A stretch of 10,149 nt of DNA from positions 1 to 10,149 of the forward strand of contig JAAELZ010000542.1 of the NCBI GenBank assembly GCA_024226105.1, given 5' to 3'. The notes beneath the pieces are model-generated. The model did not search any database and was not told the origin of the DNA. It saw only the letters and a list, made by a program, of their open reading frames with translations. Position 1 is the first letter of the stretch. Each line of letters opens with the position of its first letter. Shown one piece after another: positions 1-6,404 of the stretch. Origin of the DNA: Pseudomonadota bacterium. GTDB taxonomy: Bacteria; Pseudomonadota; Gammaproteobacteria; Arenicellales; Poriferihabitantaceae. Both the position numbers and the translations under genes were made by a program.

Positions 1-45
1 AAAAAGATTCCAAAATGAATGTAAAAGGATCCATGCCTGATATTA

Positions 46-83
46 GGGGTTTGAAGTCCAATGGAACGAAAACGTACGCCAAG
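46..83 (+). repeat. Left 38-bp Tn3-type terminal inverted repeat
   Basis: It begins GGGGTTTGAAGTCCAATGG and ends ACGCCAAG, with the GGGG...AAG boundaries of Tn3-family ends. Its partner is the reverse complement of 223-260. Confidence 0.75.
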
Positions 84-222
84 AGAAATAATGCTTCTTC
101 AAATATCTAAAAAATGATTATTAGACACTGAATTCTATGAAACAGCGTAAAACGATTTAATAGACAGGATTTAGCGCTCAATTTTGATATCTAATAATTG
201 TTGATATATTAAGCAATTACGC

Positions 223-260
223 CTTAACGTACAAATCCGTACCATTGGACCTCAAACCCC
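223..260 (-). repeat. Right 38-bp Tn3-type terminal inverted repeat
   Basis: Read on the minus strand it begins GGGGTTTGAGGTCCAATGG and ends ACGTTAAG. Its outer edge (260) touches the first base of the open frame of the metalloprotease remnant. Confidence 0.75.
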
Positions 261-645
261 ATGGAGGACCGCTGGAGTGAATTCAGGGATATTCACCAGT
301 GGCATGTATACGGCATCATCGTCGACAGGATGAGCGGCAACATGTCGGGCACGGGTTACGACAGCGGCCTTTATGGAGTGATGTTCGATTTTGCCAACTG
401 GCAGCCCGGCGACCAGTATCTTCGCCAGGGGTGCGCTATTGCCCTGGATGCATTGAACGGCAGGGTCTCCGGTACGCTTTACAACACCGCCGCAAAACGG
501 GGCCGGTTTTTTCTGGAAACCTTCGTCCATGAAGTGGGCCATAATTTTAATCTGCCCCACACATGGTCCCGCCAGAATAATGCCGATGCGGCATCCAACT
601 CGTTCATGAACTACCCTTGGGGATATACCGGCGGCGCAGGAACTC
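261..645 (+). pseudogene. Zinc metalloprotease remnant, truncated at both ends
   Basis: The frame encodes the catalytic part of a metzincin-like zinc protease. HEVGH followed by NFNLPH gives the HExxHxxxxxH metal site (H90, E91, H94, H100, counting from the ATG at 261), and a downstream FMNYPWGY segment resembles the Met-turn region. There is no signal peptide and no N-terminal domain. The upstream edge coincides with the outer end of a Tn3-type repeat, and the apparent start codon has no convincing ribosome binding site. The homologous part ends near residue 128. From codon 129 the frame (open to 752) is translating the inverted repeat and interior of the insertion sequence. No continuation appears beyond that element at 2779, so this is not a simple interruption. 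GC is clearly higher than in the flanking 1-260. It is almost certainly non-functional. Confidence 0.75.
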
Positions 646-668
646 GAGAGTGGAAAAAACCGGGGGAG
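646..668 (+). repeat. Left terminal inverted repeat of the insertion sequence
   Basis: GAGAGTGGAAAAAACC followed by GGGGGAG, an exact reverse complement of 2756-2778. Confidence 0.9.
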
Positions 669-2066
669 TTACGCGGCCAAAGGCAGTTCCTCTCCGTCAT
701 GATCAAAGCTTGGGTACCAATTCTGGAACGCGTCCCTCAGCTCCCCGTTTAGAACCCGAGTACGAACCTGCAGCAGCAGGTGGGCGCCTTTCTGACTCCA
801 GCGCATCTGTTGCTTTTTGACCATCCGTTTGCTCACGACCTGATTTATGGTCGATTCTGCGAAAGCGGTGGAGATGGACTCTCCATACCGGTAGCGCTCG
901 GCGTAATTGGGGATGAGAGCTGCATTGTTCCGGATATAAGTCTCGAACTCTTCCAGCTTACGAACCAATTTCTTGTGCTTCTCAGTGGGATCTTCAACAA
1001 AGATCTCATCAGGAAGCCAGCTCACGGTCTCGATCGCCATAAACGCGTTCCCATTCCACAGGAACCACTTGACTCGCTCCAACTCCTTTAGCACAGTTTC
1101 TCGGAGCTCAGAGCCTGGTGGACCCAGGCCCTTTGCCATCTGACGCATGACGGTGATTCGCATGGTGATGTGAAACCAGTCCAGGATGTGTTCCGCATTG
1201 GGGTTCAGATACAGCTGCAGGTCGCGCACGGTATCGGCGCCATCGGACAGGAAGGTTACTTGCTGGTTCATCTGCATGCCCTGGGACCGGAGCACTTCAA
1301 ACACGCGCCGTTTGGGCTTTTCGTCGTAGTTGTTGACGAATGCAAAACGCTTGGAGGCGCCATCATCGGTGACGCTCTTGCCAGCGATGACCTCGAACCA
1401 TCCGTGTTTGCGAGATCTTTGAGCGCACGAATGAACATACCCGCCATCAAGGCCGACCGTAAGCGGCATATCCGGACGAGGCAGATCTTCCCAATCCCAT
1501 TCACAGCCGTCAATGAAGAACAGTTGCTCATCACCAAGCTCGGCGTCGATACGCTGGGCAACTGCCTGCGTACGGTTTCTGATGGTGGCCGCATTGAGGG
1601 TTTTCCCGATCGGCAGCACCTCTCTTAACAATTTCACAGATAGCCCGTAGGACATCAAGGCAGCGAATTTTGATTCGAGATAAAGCAGCTCCGGTGCAGT
1701 GTGCTCTGGGAGCAGATGTGCCAATGGGCTGAAGGTCTTGGTGGGTTGAGGGTGGCAATCACAATGATACAGGCGAACGCTGCGCAACCGCAATTTGCCG
1801 AACAAGGAGCAGTACGTGAGGGTATGATGCCCTTTGTGAAGCCGCCTTTTCCCACAAAGAGGGCAGAAGGCTTCTTGATCGAGATATTCCTCAGTCTGCC
1901 GTTCGACCATGGACTTCTGAACGCCGGCGAGGATCGATTTGGCCTCGGCCAGGGTCAGGCCCAGGTTCTCGGGCTGTAGATCCCCGCGCTCCAGGCATAC
2001 AATGTTTTCGACAGTATCTGCGTTCCCTGTCTCCGATTCGATAAAGACCTGCACCCTGATTTTCAT
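669..2066 (-). CDS. ISKra4-family DDE transposase
   Basis: This 465-residue protein should catalyse excision and insertion of the surrounding element. An N-terminal region carries a Cys-pair motif (C68-x2-C71 and C102-x-C104) that looks like a zinc-binding DNA-recognition module. The RNase H-like catalytic core follows, with likely acidic residues D207 (GLDGGY), D275 (LSDGAD) and E404 (FAESTINQ). A basic C-terminal stretch ends in QVRTRVLN. I chose the ATG at 2066 because GGGAGG lies about 6 bases upstream. An in-frame ATG at 2090 would add eight residues and overlap the passenger gene, but lacks such a site. The gene follows the passenger by 14 bp, and its TAA sits flush against the left inverted repeat. 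Length and motifs fit intact ISKra4 transposases as I remember them. The assignment of the individual catalytic residues is by eye. Confidence 0.88.
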   Translation of the reverse strand: MKIRVQVFIESETGNADTVENIVCLERGDLQPENLGLTLAEAKSILAGVQKSMVERQTEEYLDQEAFCPLCGKRRLHKGHHTLTYCSLFGKLRLRSVRLYHCDCHPQPTKTFSPLAHLLPEHTAPELLYLESKFAALMSYGLSVKLLREVLPIGKTLNAATIRNRTQAVAQRIDAELGDEQLFFIDGCEWDWEDLPRPDMPLTVGLDGGYVHSCAQRSRKHGWFEVIAGKSVTDDGASKRFAFVNNYDEKPKRRVFEVLRSQGMQMNQQVTFLSDGADTVRDLQLYLNPNAEHILDWFHITMRITVMRQMAKGLGPPGSELRETVLKELERVKWFLWNGNAFMAIETVSWLPDEIFVEDPTEKHKKLVRKLEEFETYIRNNAALIPNYAERYRYGESISTAFAESTINQVVSKRMVKKQQMRWSQKGAHLLLQVRTRVLNGELRDAFQNWYPSFDHDGEELPLAA

Positions 2067-2080
2067 TGCGCACCTCCCGG

Positions 2081-2707
2081 TTAAGCCCACATAAACACGT
2101 TCTCACCGCAGGCGTGATCGTAAAGACGCTTGTTCACAGCCTTTCGATCAAAACGGTCCGCTCCTAACCAGTAGCTCAGCGTATAGAGCTCCTCATCATG
2201 CTCCTCATTTTCAGCGTCCTCGATAATCTCAAATAGCCGCTCCATTATTTGAATCAGAGAGTAGTGCTGCCGCAGCGCCATGAACCGCCACTGGCCTCCA
2301 CAATCCTCGGGCGGACACGCCCGCTTACCACCGATACACAGAGGATAATCCTTGCGTGGATCATAATCCAGGATGTTTTCGACGCGAATCTGGTGCCGCC
2401 ATTGGTCGGTGAAGTCATATTCGTATAGAAACTGTTCGTTGATCCTGAACTGGAAATCTCTCAACCGGACCTCATCAGGGTCATGGCTGAACACAATCCC
2501 CCCATCATGATAAACACCATATTCTATGCTGTGGATCCTGAAACGGTTTAGGTGATCATCAGACCACCCCATGGCAATCTGCAGGATGTAATGGAGATCG
2601 GTGATGGTGCACTCACCGGATATCAAAAGCCGCCGCCAGATCATTGGGCTGATGCCCACCAGCACGACCTTTAGTTGATATATGGTTGGGAGGGAGGGCT
2701 CGGACAT
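2081..2707 (-). CDS. Plasmid pRiA4b ORF-3-like (IS1096 TnpR-like) passenger protein
   Basis: This 208-residue protein is of the pRiA4b ORF-3 family, which is frequently found beside or inside insertion sequences; its biochemical role is not established. Family hallmarks seen here are an N-terminal strand leading to PMIWRR (residues 21-26), the aromatic-acidic YEYDFTDQW segment (95-103) followed by HQIRVE, and a Cys-rich stretch from C124 to C136 containing GGKRACPPEDCGG. The last could bind a metal. The C-terminus carries an acidic segment around ENEEHDEE. It is the first gene of the element, reads towards the transposase, and lies wholly inside the terminal repeats, so it is cargo or an accessory of transposition. 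The ribosome binding site is weak. It is probably cytoplasmic, with no signal peptide or membrane segment visible. Confidence 0.85.
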   Translation of the reverse strand: MSEPSLPTIYQLKVVLVGISPMIWRRLLISGECTITDLHYILQIAMGWSDDHLNRFRIHSIEYGVYHDGGIVFSHDPDEVRLRDFQFRINEQFLYEYDFTDQWRHQIRVENILDYDPRKDYPLCIGGKRACPPEDCGGQWRFMALRQHYSLIQIMERLFEIIEDAENEEHDEELYTLSYWLGADRFDRKAVNKRLYDHACGENVFMWA

Positions 2708-2755
2708 AATCCGATTTTAACAGCTGATACATACCAGGCAATCTAATCCGACCGT

Positions 2756-2778
2756 CTCCCCCGGTTTTTTCCACTCTC
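2756..2778 (-). repeat. Right terminal inverted repeat of the insertion sequence
   Basis: Exact 23-bp reverse complement of 646-668. It lies about 50 bp upstream of the passenger gene start, so the promoter should lie in or next to it. Confidence 0.9.
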
Positions 2779-2900
2779 CAAGTTTGTAGAGCCTAAAAAA
2801 AAGAAATTAAATTGTGAGCTACCAGAAATACAACGATATACTGAACTGCAGCCGAAGGGGTTTCTTGAAATACACGGGTATCATAAAATATCAACTGAGG

Positions 2901-2915
2901 ACTATTGGCAATAGT
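2901..2915. promoter_or_regulatory. Perfect 15-bp palindrome upstream of the regulator
   Basis: ACTATTG-G-CAATAGT has 7-bp arms around one central base. It lies about 200 bp before the regulator start and could be a protein-binding site. There is no direct evidence of function. Confidence 0.3.
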
Positions 2916-2957
2916 GCTCGGTCCAGATATACTCATCATACCGCAATTGGGGTAAAA

Positions 2958-2982
2958 TTGTGATAATGGCAAGCTTTCACAA
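2958..2982. promoter_or_regulatory. TTGTGA-N13-TCACAA dyad upstream of the regulator
   Basis: The half-sites are those of a CRP-type operator, but the gap is 13 bases instead of 6. It is therefore not a canonical site. It lies about 130 bp upstream of the regulator start. Confidence 0.3.
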
Positions 2983-3113
2983 CCATTACTCTAATCTGGC
3001 ATACCCCTACTTGTGTTTTTTCATAATCCTGCTATTCTTGCTAAATTCGCATCAAAATTAAGATATTTTTACAGTACAAATCTGCAACGACTTTGAGGCC
3101 GTGTTAATAACGC

Positions 3114-3812
3114 ATGGATACTATTCCATATAAATCCGTAAGCCTGCATAAAGCGGTGCTTTTCAAGGGTCTTACCAGTCAACAGTATGAAGATCTGTTA
3201 AAAAGAGGTCTAAGTAAAACCCTGCAATCCAAAACCATTTTATTCCATCAAGGTGATTCGGCTATAAGTTGTGTTATCGTGAATCGAGGTCGCTTAAAGC
3301 TGACCAAACTCAATGAGCAAGGCAAAGAGGTAATTCTTCGCTATATCGGTATTGGAGAATTGACCGCCGCAATCGCCGTCCTCAAAGACCGGGACTACCC
3401 GGTCACCGCTGAATCTATAGAAGAGACCGACGTAACAGTCTGGGATAAACCAACGATGATGCAGATGATGCGCGAATATCCGGATATTGCCATTAACCTG
3501 CTGGGCATCATTCTGGAGCGTATCGAAGATGTGCAGAACCGCTACCTGGAGGTTTGCACCGAGCGTGTCGATCAACGCATCGCCCGCTCCCTTCTCCGGC
3601 TCATGCGGCGGGCCGGTTTGAAGGTCCCGGACGGAATACACATCAACATCCCCTTGAGCCGACAAAATATCGCTGACTATTCCGGGACCACCTTATACAC
3701 AGTCAGCCGTACACTCAGCGCCTGGGAAAAAAAGGGCTGGATCAGCTCAGGGCGCGAACGAATCGTTGTCACCGACCCCCACGCCCTGGTCCGTTTCTCT
3801 GAAACCGTATGA
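3114..3812 (+). CDS. Crp/Fnr-family transcriptional regulator (NnrR/HcpR-like)
   Basis: This 232-residue cytoplasmic regulator has an N-terminal cyclic-nucleotide-binding-type beta-barrel (about 15-115, with GDS and NRGRLKLTKLN strands), a long dimerisation helix (about 120-145) and a C-terminal winged helix-turn-helix (about 150-222, SRQNIADYSG then TTLYTVSRTL). It lacks the FNR N-terminal cysteine cluster (only C53 and C148) and the Arg-Ser pair CRP uses for cAMP, so the signal is probably not cAMP or an FNR-type cluster. Position 195 of the recognition helix, Glu in CRP and FNR, is Tyr. The neighbouring flavodiiron and hcp genes suggest a sensor of NO or nitrosative stress like NnrR, DNR or HcpR; this is inference. 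Upstream in-frame TAA at 3108 fixes the earliest start at 3114. The nearest purine-rich GAGG is 15 bases away, a poor spacing. Confidence 0.88.
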   Translation: MDTIPYKSVSLHKAVLFKGLTSQQYEDLLKRGLSKTLQSKTILFHQGDSAISCVIVNRGRLKLTKLNEQGKEVILRYIGIGELTAAIAVLKDRDYPVTAESIEETDVTVWDKPTMMQMMREYPDIAINLLGIILERIEDVQNRYLEVCTERVDQRIARSLLRLMRRAGLKVPDGIHINIPLSRQNIADYSGTTLYTVSRTLSAWEKKGWISSGRERIVVTDPHALVRFSETV

Positions 3813-3886
3813 TCAACACCCTGTTTTGACTTACTTTCTCCCTCTCTATTCTTTCTGAATCCGTTTTTTTCAAAAAAAGTGTCCTG

Positions 3887-3929
3887 TTTGCGCCAGCGCA
3901 AAGACACACTTTGAAACAGTCGCTATCTT
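3887..3929 (+). promoter_or_regulatory. Putative Fnr/NnrR-type operator with class II promoter
   Basis: TTTGCGC-CA-GCGCAAA (3887-3902) is a perfect palindrome of the form TTGCG-N4-CGCAA, with the half-site spacing of Fnr-family operators. Its centre is 3894.5. A class II site centred at -41.5 would put the -10 element at 3924-3929, and that hexamer is TATCTT (4 of 6 to consensus). The predicted start is about 3936, giving a 5' leader of about 118 bases before the ZIP gene. An outer GTGTC/GACAC pair (3879-3883, 3903-3907) lengthens the dyad, so it could also fold as a hairpin in the transcript of the upstream regulator. No T-tract follows on the + strand, which argues against a simple terminator. 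A T-tract follows only when read on the minus strand. Confidence 0.55.
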
Positions 3930-4053
3930 GATCGTAACATTGGGGTCCAGATATGGCGGCAGCCGGCACTGCAGCCCATCAGTCAGATAAATAGCAGATG
4001 CACGGGGTAATGATTCAAGACGACGGATTAACAGTCGAAAAACGAGGGAGGCC

Positions 4054-4782
4054 ATGCCACAGGAAATTATGATTGTAGCCCTTTCGGCCATGGGGCCGGT
4101 TATCGGCTCAGGTATAGGCGTCTGGAAAACGCCCACCACGACCTATATCAATAACTTGCTTTATTTTGCGGCGGGTATCATGCTGGCCATTTCTTTTCTG
4201 GATTTGATTCCCGAGAGCCGTTATCTGGGGTCCACCTTGACCTGTGTGGTCGGGCTGGCCATCGGAGCCATGGCCATGGGGGCCCTTGACCGCCTTTTTC
4301 CCCACGTGCATGAATGTACGGTATGTGGAGAAAACGAGTGTCACCTGGGACATACGGCCAAATTCCTGATTCTGGCCATTTTTCTGCATAATTTCCCGGA
4401 AGGTATGGCTATTGCCATCGGTGCTACGACCAATGTGGGTGATTCCATTGTAATTGCGGCTGCCATTGCGATCCACAACATTCCGGAAGGCATCTGTACA
4501 TCCGCACCCCACTACTACGCGTACGGCAACCGGATGAAATCATTCTGTATGTCTTCACTGAGTGCACTGCCCATCGTGGCCGGGTATATCGCCGCACGCT
4601 ACCTGTTCGTGCAGATTCCCCCGCAAGCCATGTCCGTTATGGTCGGCGCGACCGCAGGTTTGATGATCTATATCTCCGCTAACGAATTGATGCCGGCCGC
4701 CCGGAAAGACAACAGCCGACAGACCATCTTTTATTTCATTTTCGGCATTGTCGCCGTCATGCTGCTGGAGCTTATCGCTTGA
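4054..4782 (+). CDS. ZIP-family divalent metal transporter
   Basis: This 242-residue inner-membrane protein should import Zn2+, Fe2+ or a related divalent metal. Roughly seven to eight hydrophobic segments are visible. The family signatures in the metal-path helices are HNFPEG (H112, N113, E116) and HNIPEG (H141, N142, E145), with supporting acidic motifs DLIPES near 50 and NELMPAA near 210. The loop before the first signature (about 84-100) is unusual: it carries H84, H86, C88, C91, C96, H97 and H100, a Cys/His cluster rather than the plain His-rich loop of many ZIPs. The start has a strong GAGGGAGG site. It is the first gene of a probable operon, 49 bp before the DUF1858 gene, behind the putative Fnr-type promoter. 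Substrate cannot be read from sequence; the neighbours with iron centres favour iron. Confidence 0.9.
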   Translation: MPQEIMIVALSAMGPVIGSGIGVWKTPTTTYINNLLYFAAGIMLAISFLDLIPESRYLGSTLTCVVGLAIGAMAMGALDRLFPHVHECTVCGENECHLGHTAKFLILAIFLHNFPEGMAIAIGATTNVGDSIVIAAAIAIHNIPEGICTSAPHYYAYGNRMKSFCMSSLSALPIVAGYIAARYLFVQIPPQAMSVMVGATAGLMIYISANELMPAARKDNSRQTIFYFIFGIVAVMLLELIA

Positions 4783-4831
4783 ACCTGTTCCGGCAACATC
4801 AAGGACATTAACTAGGAAAACATTGGTAATC

Positions 4832-5053
4832 ATGAAACCTTTATCATCGGACACCACGGTTAAGGAACTATTAGACCGATATCCAAAAATTCTGCAATTG
4901 TTCATGGATTTTGGCTTGTTGTGCGTGGGCTGTCCTGCTGAGGCCTTCCACACCTTGGCGGATGTCGCCCGAGAGTACCACCTTGACCCAAATCAATTAC
5001 GCCAGCGCATTGATAGGATTATTGGAGATAACAAGGCATCACAGAAAGGGTAG
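4832..5053 (+). CDS. DUF1858 / hybrid-cluster-protein-associated redox disulfide protein
   Basis: This 73-residue single-domain protein matches the DUF1858 family, whose members are often encoded near hcp or carry a redox-active cysteine pair. The sequence shows DTTVKELLDRYP at the start, a central helix ending at FGLLCVGCP with C31-x2-C34, and a C-terminal helical part (ADVAREYHLDPNQL). The CxxC pair could form a reversible disulfide or bind a persulfide or metal; that is family-level inference. An in-frame ATG exists at 4748, but it overlaps the end of the ZIP gene and adds non-homologous sequence, so I chose 4832. Its Shine-Dalgarno site (TAGGAAAA) is weak and distant. It sits between the transporter and the flavodiiron gene on the same strand, consistent with co-transcription. 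Confidence 0.85.
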   Translation: MKPLSSDTTVKELLDRYPKILQLFMDFGLLCVGCPAEAFHTLADVAREYHLDPNQLRQRIDRIIGDNKASQKG

Positions 5054-5130
5054 AATCACCAAATGCGATGGCGAAGCATCACAAAAAAAACAATGAAAAC
5101 TAATTTAATAACAACAAAGGGAGGCCCAAT

Positions 5131-6309
5131 ATGAAAGCACGAAAAATCAAAGAGCATATTTACTGGATGGGTTCAGTGGATTGGGACAGCCGTCTATTCG
5201 ATTCGCTGATCCCTTTGCCGGACGGAACAAGCTATAACGCTTATTTCATTGAAGGAAGTGAAAAAACCGTTTTGCTGGACACGGTTGATCCCCCCATGGC
5301 CCAGGAGTTCATGGAACAGCTTGAGGGCATCACAAAAATCGATTACATCGTCTCTCAGCATGCGGAACAGGACCATTCCGGAACCATTTTGCAGGTTCTT
5401 GAAAAATACCCTGACGCAAAGCTCATATCGACTCCCAAAGCCAAGGGAATGCTCATCGATCTTTTGAAAATACCCGAGGAATTTTTCATTGCCGTCGAAG
5501 ATGGGGAGACGCTTTCTCTCGGTGATAAAACCTTGAAGTTCATTTATACACCCTGGGTTCACTGGCCTGAGACCATGGTGACCTATCTGGAAGAAGACAA
5601 GATTTTGTTCAGCTGCGATTTTTTCGGTTCGCATATTGCCACAACCGATCTCTTGGTCACAGATGAAGGGCGCGTCTATGAGGCGGCTAAACGCTACTTT
5701 GCCGAGATCATGATGCCCTTCAGAAACGTGATCAAAAAGAACCTGGAAAAACTCGCATCTTACGAAATAGAAATGATCGCTCCCGGCCACGGACAGATAT
5801 TTCCACACCCGGCGCTTATCATCGATGCCTATCGCGACTGGACCCTGGGAACACCTCGAAACACGGTGGTTTTGCCGCATGTATCCATGCACGAAAGCAC
5901 AAAACGGATGGTCGACCATTTTGTTGCCGCCCTGGTTGATCAAGGTGTCCAGGTCGAGCCTTTTAACCTGGCCGTAACCGATATCGGGAAGCTGGCCATG
6001 GCCCTGGTCGACGCGGCAACCATCGTTGTCGGCACGCCTACCGTACTGGCAGGACCGCATCCTTATGCGGCCTATGCCGCGTTTTTGGCAAATGCCCTGC
6101 GACCCAACACAAAATTCCTGTCCGTTATCGGCTCCTACGGGTGGGGTGGCAAGACCGTGGAGACCCTTGCGGGAATGATTCCCAATCTCAAGGTAGAGGT
6201 CCTTGCACCTGTCCTTTGCAAAGGTGTGCCATCAGGGGATGCGTATAAGGCATTGGATGATCTGGCGGCTGCGATTGCACAAAAACACAAAGAACACAGT
6301 TTTACATAA
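5131..6309 (+). CDS. fprA: FprA-family A-type flavodiiron protein (NO/O2 reductase)
   Basis: This 392-residue cytoplasmic enzyme reduces O2 to water and/or NO to N2O, normally taking electrons from rubredoxin. The N-terminal metallo-beta-lactamase-like domain (about 1-245) holds all expected diiron ligands: H77, E79 and D81 in HAEQDH, H144 in VHWPET, D163 in SCDFFGSH and H220 in APGHG. The C-terminal flavodoxin-like domain (about 246-385) shows the FMN phosphate loop SMHESTKRM, then GTPTVLAGPHP and GSYGWGGKT. There is no fused rubredoxin or other extra domain, so it is a class A enzyme of ordinary length. The start at 5131 has GGGAGG about 6 bases upstream. It lies 77 bp after the DUF1858 gene and 95 bp before hcp. 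Preference for NO or O2 cannot be read from sequence; hcp next door favours a nitrosative-stress role. Confidence 0.93.
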   Translation: MKARKIKEHIYWMGSVDWDSRLFDSLIPLPDGTSYNAYFIEGSEKTVLLDTVDPPMAQEFMEQLEGITKIDYIVSQHAEQDHSGTILQVLEKYPDAKLISTPKAKGMLIDLLKIPEEFFIAVEDGETLSLGDKTLKFIYTPWVHWPETMVTYLEEDKILFSCDFFGSHIATTDLLVTDEGRVYEAAKRYFAEIMMPFRNVIKKNLEKLASYEIEMIAPGHGQIFPHPALIIDAYRDWTLGTPRNTVVLPHVSMHESTKRMVDHFVAALVDQGVQVEPFNLAVTDIGKLAMALVDAATIVVGTPTVLAGPHPYAAYAAFLANALRPNTKFLSVIGSYGWGGKTVETLAGMIPNLKVEVLAPVLCKGVPSGDAYKALDDLAAAIAQKHKEHSFT

Positions 6310-6404
6310 CAACAGGCTTGATACGCCTTAGAATCCGGAATGAGCTTTGCCATTTGCAATGCCCACCTTTTCATACACGTTATAACCCAAAAAGGAGAAT
6401 GATC

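Larger units (their letters stand above)
46..260. mobile_element. Tn3-derived miniature inverted-repeat element (TIME-like), 215 bp
   Basis: This short AT-rich, non-coding segment is bounded by two 38-bp inverted repeats (46-83 and 223-260) that match each other at about 30 of 38 positions. The repeats start GGGG and end AAG, as Tn3-family ends do. Compared by eye with the Tn3 terminal repeat from memory, the left arm agrees at about 29 of 38 positions and the right at about 26. Subterminal DNA also looks loosely inverted-repeat. No gene lies inside, so it would move only if a Tn3-family transposase acted in trans. The 5-bp flanks (TATTA at 41-45, ATGGA at 261-265) are not a direct repeat, so insertion was followed by rearrangement, or the two ends have separate origins. 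Positions 1-45 hold nothing recognisable. Confidence 0.72.
646..2778 (-). mobile_element. Complete ISKra4-like insertion sequence with passenger gene
   Basis: The element is delimited by perfect 23-bp inverted repeats at 646-668 and 2756-2778. Inside, both on the minus strand, are a passenger gene (2081-2707) and a DDE transposase (669-2066) separated by 14 bp, so one transcript from the 2708-2778 end would carry both. The transposase stop codon directly abuts the left repeat. No target-site duplication is visible (AACTC before, CAAGT after). Neither gene has a frameshift or internal stop, so the element may still be active. Family assignment comes from the transposase sequence and is from memory. 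Confidence 0.85.
2779..3113. other. AT-rich gene-free region upstream of the Crp/Fnr gene
   Basis: No plausible gene lies in these 335 bases and no continuation of the metalloprotease is found. The stretch should hold the promoter of the regulator gene. Two dyads stand out (2901-2915 and 2958-2982). Several promoter-like hexamers occur in 3010-3070, but none is good enough to call. Confidence 0.6.

Noticed and set aside
2067..2090. Transposase start at 2090
   Set aside because: The ATG at 2066 has a strong GGGAGG site and does not overlap the passenger gene.
3867..3917. Hairpin around 3879-3907 as a simple intrinsic terminator of the regulator gene
   Set aside because: No T-tract follows on the + strand; the dyad fits an Fnr-type operator better, although a dual role is possible.
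4748..4831. Longer DUF1858 protein starting at 4748
   Set aside because: It overlaps the end of the ZIP gene out of frame and adds sequence foreign to the domain.
6318..6404. Upstream extension of hcp from the ATG at 6318
   Set aside because: The extra residues do not resemble Hcp N-termini, and a ribosome binding site sits just before 6405.
6310..6404. Search for a TTGCG-N4-CGCAA operator directly before hcp
   Set aside because: No dyad of that form is present; hcp is more simply read from the operon promoter.
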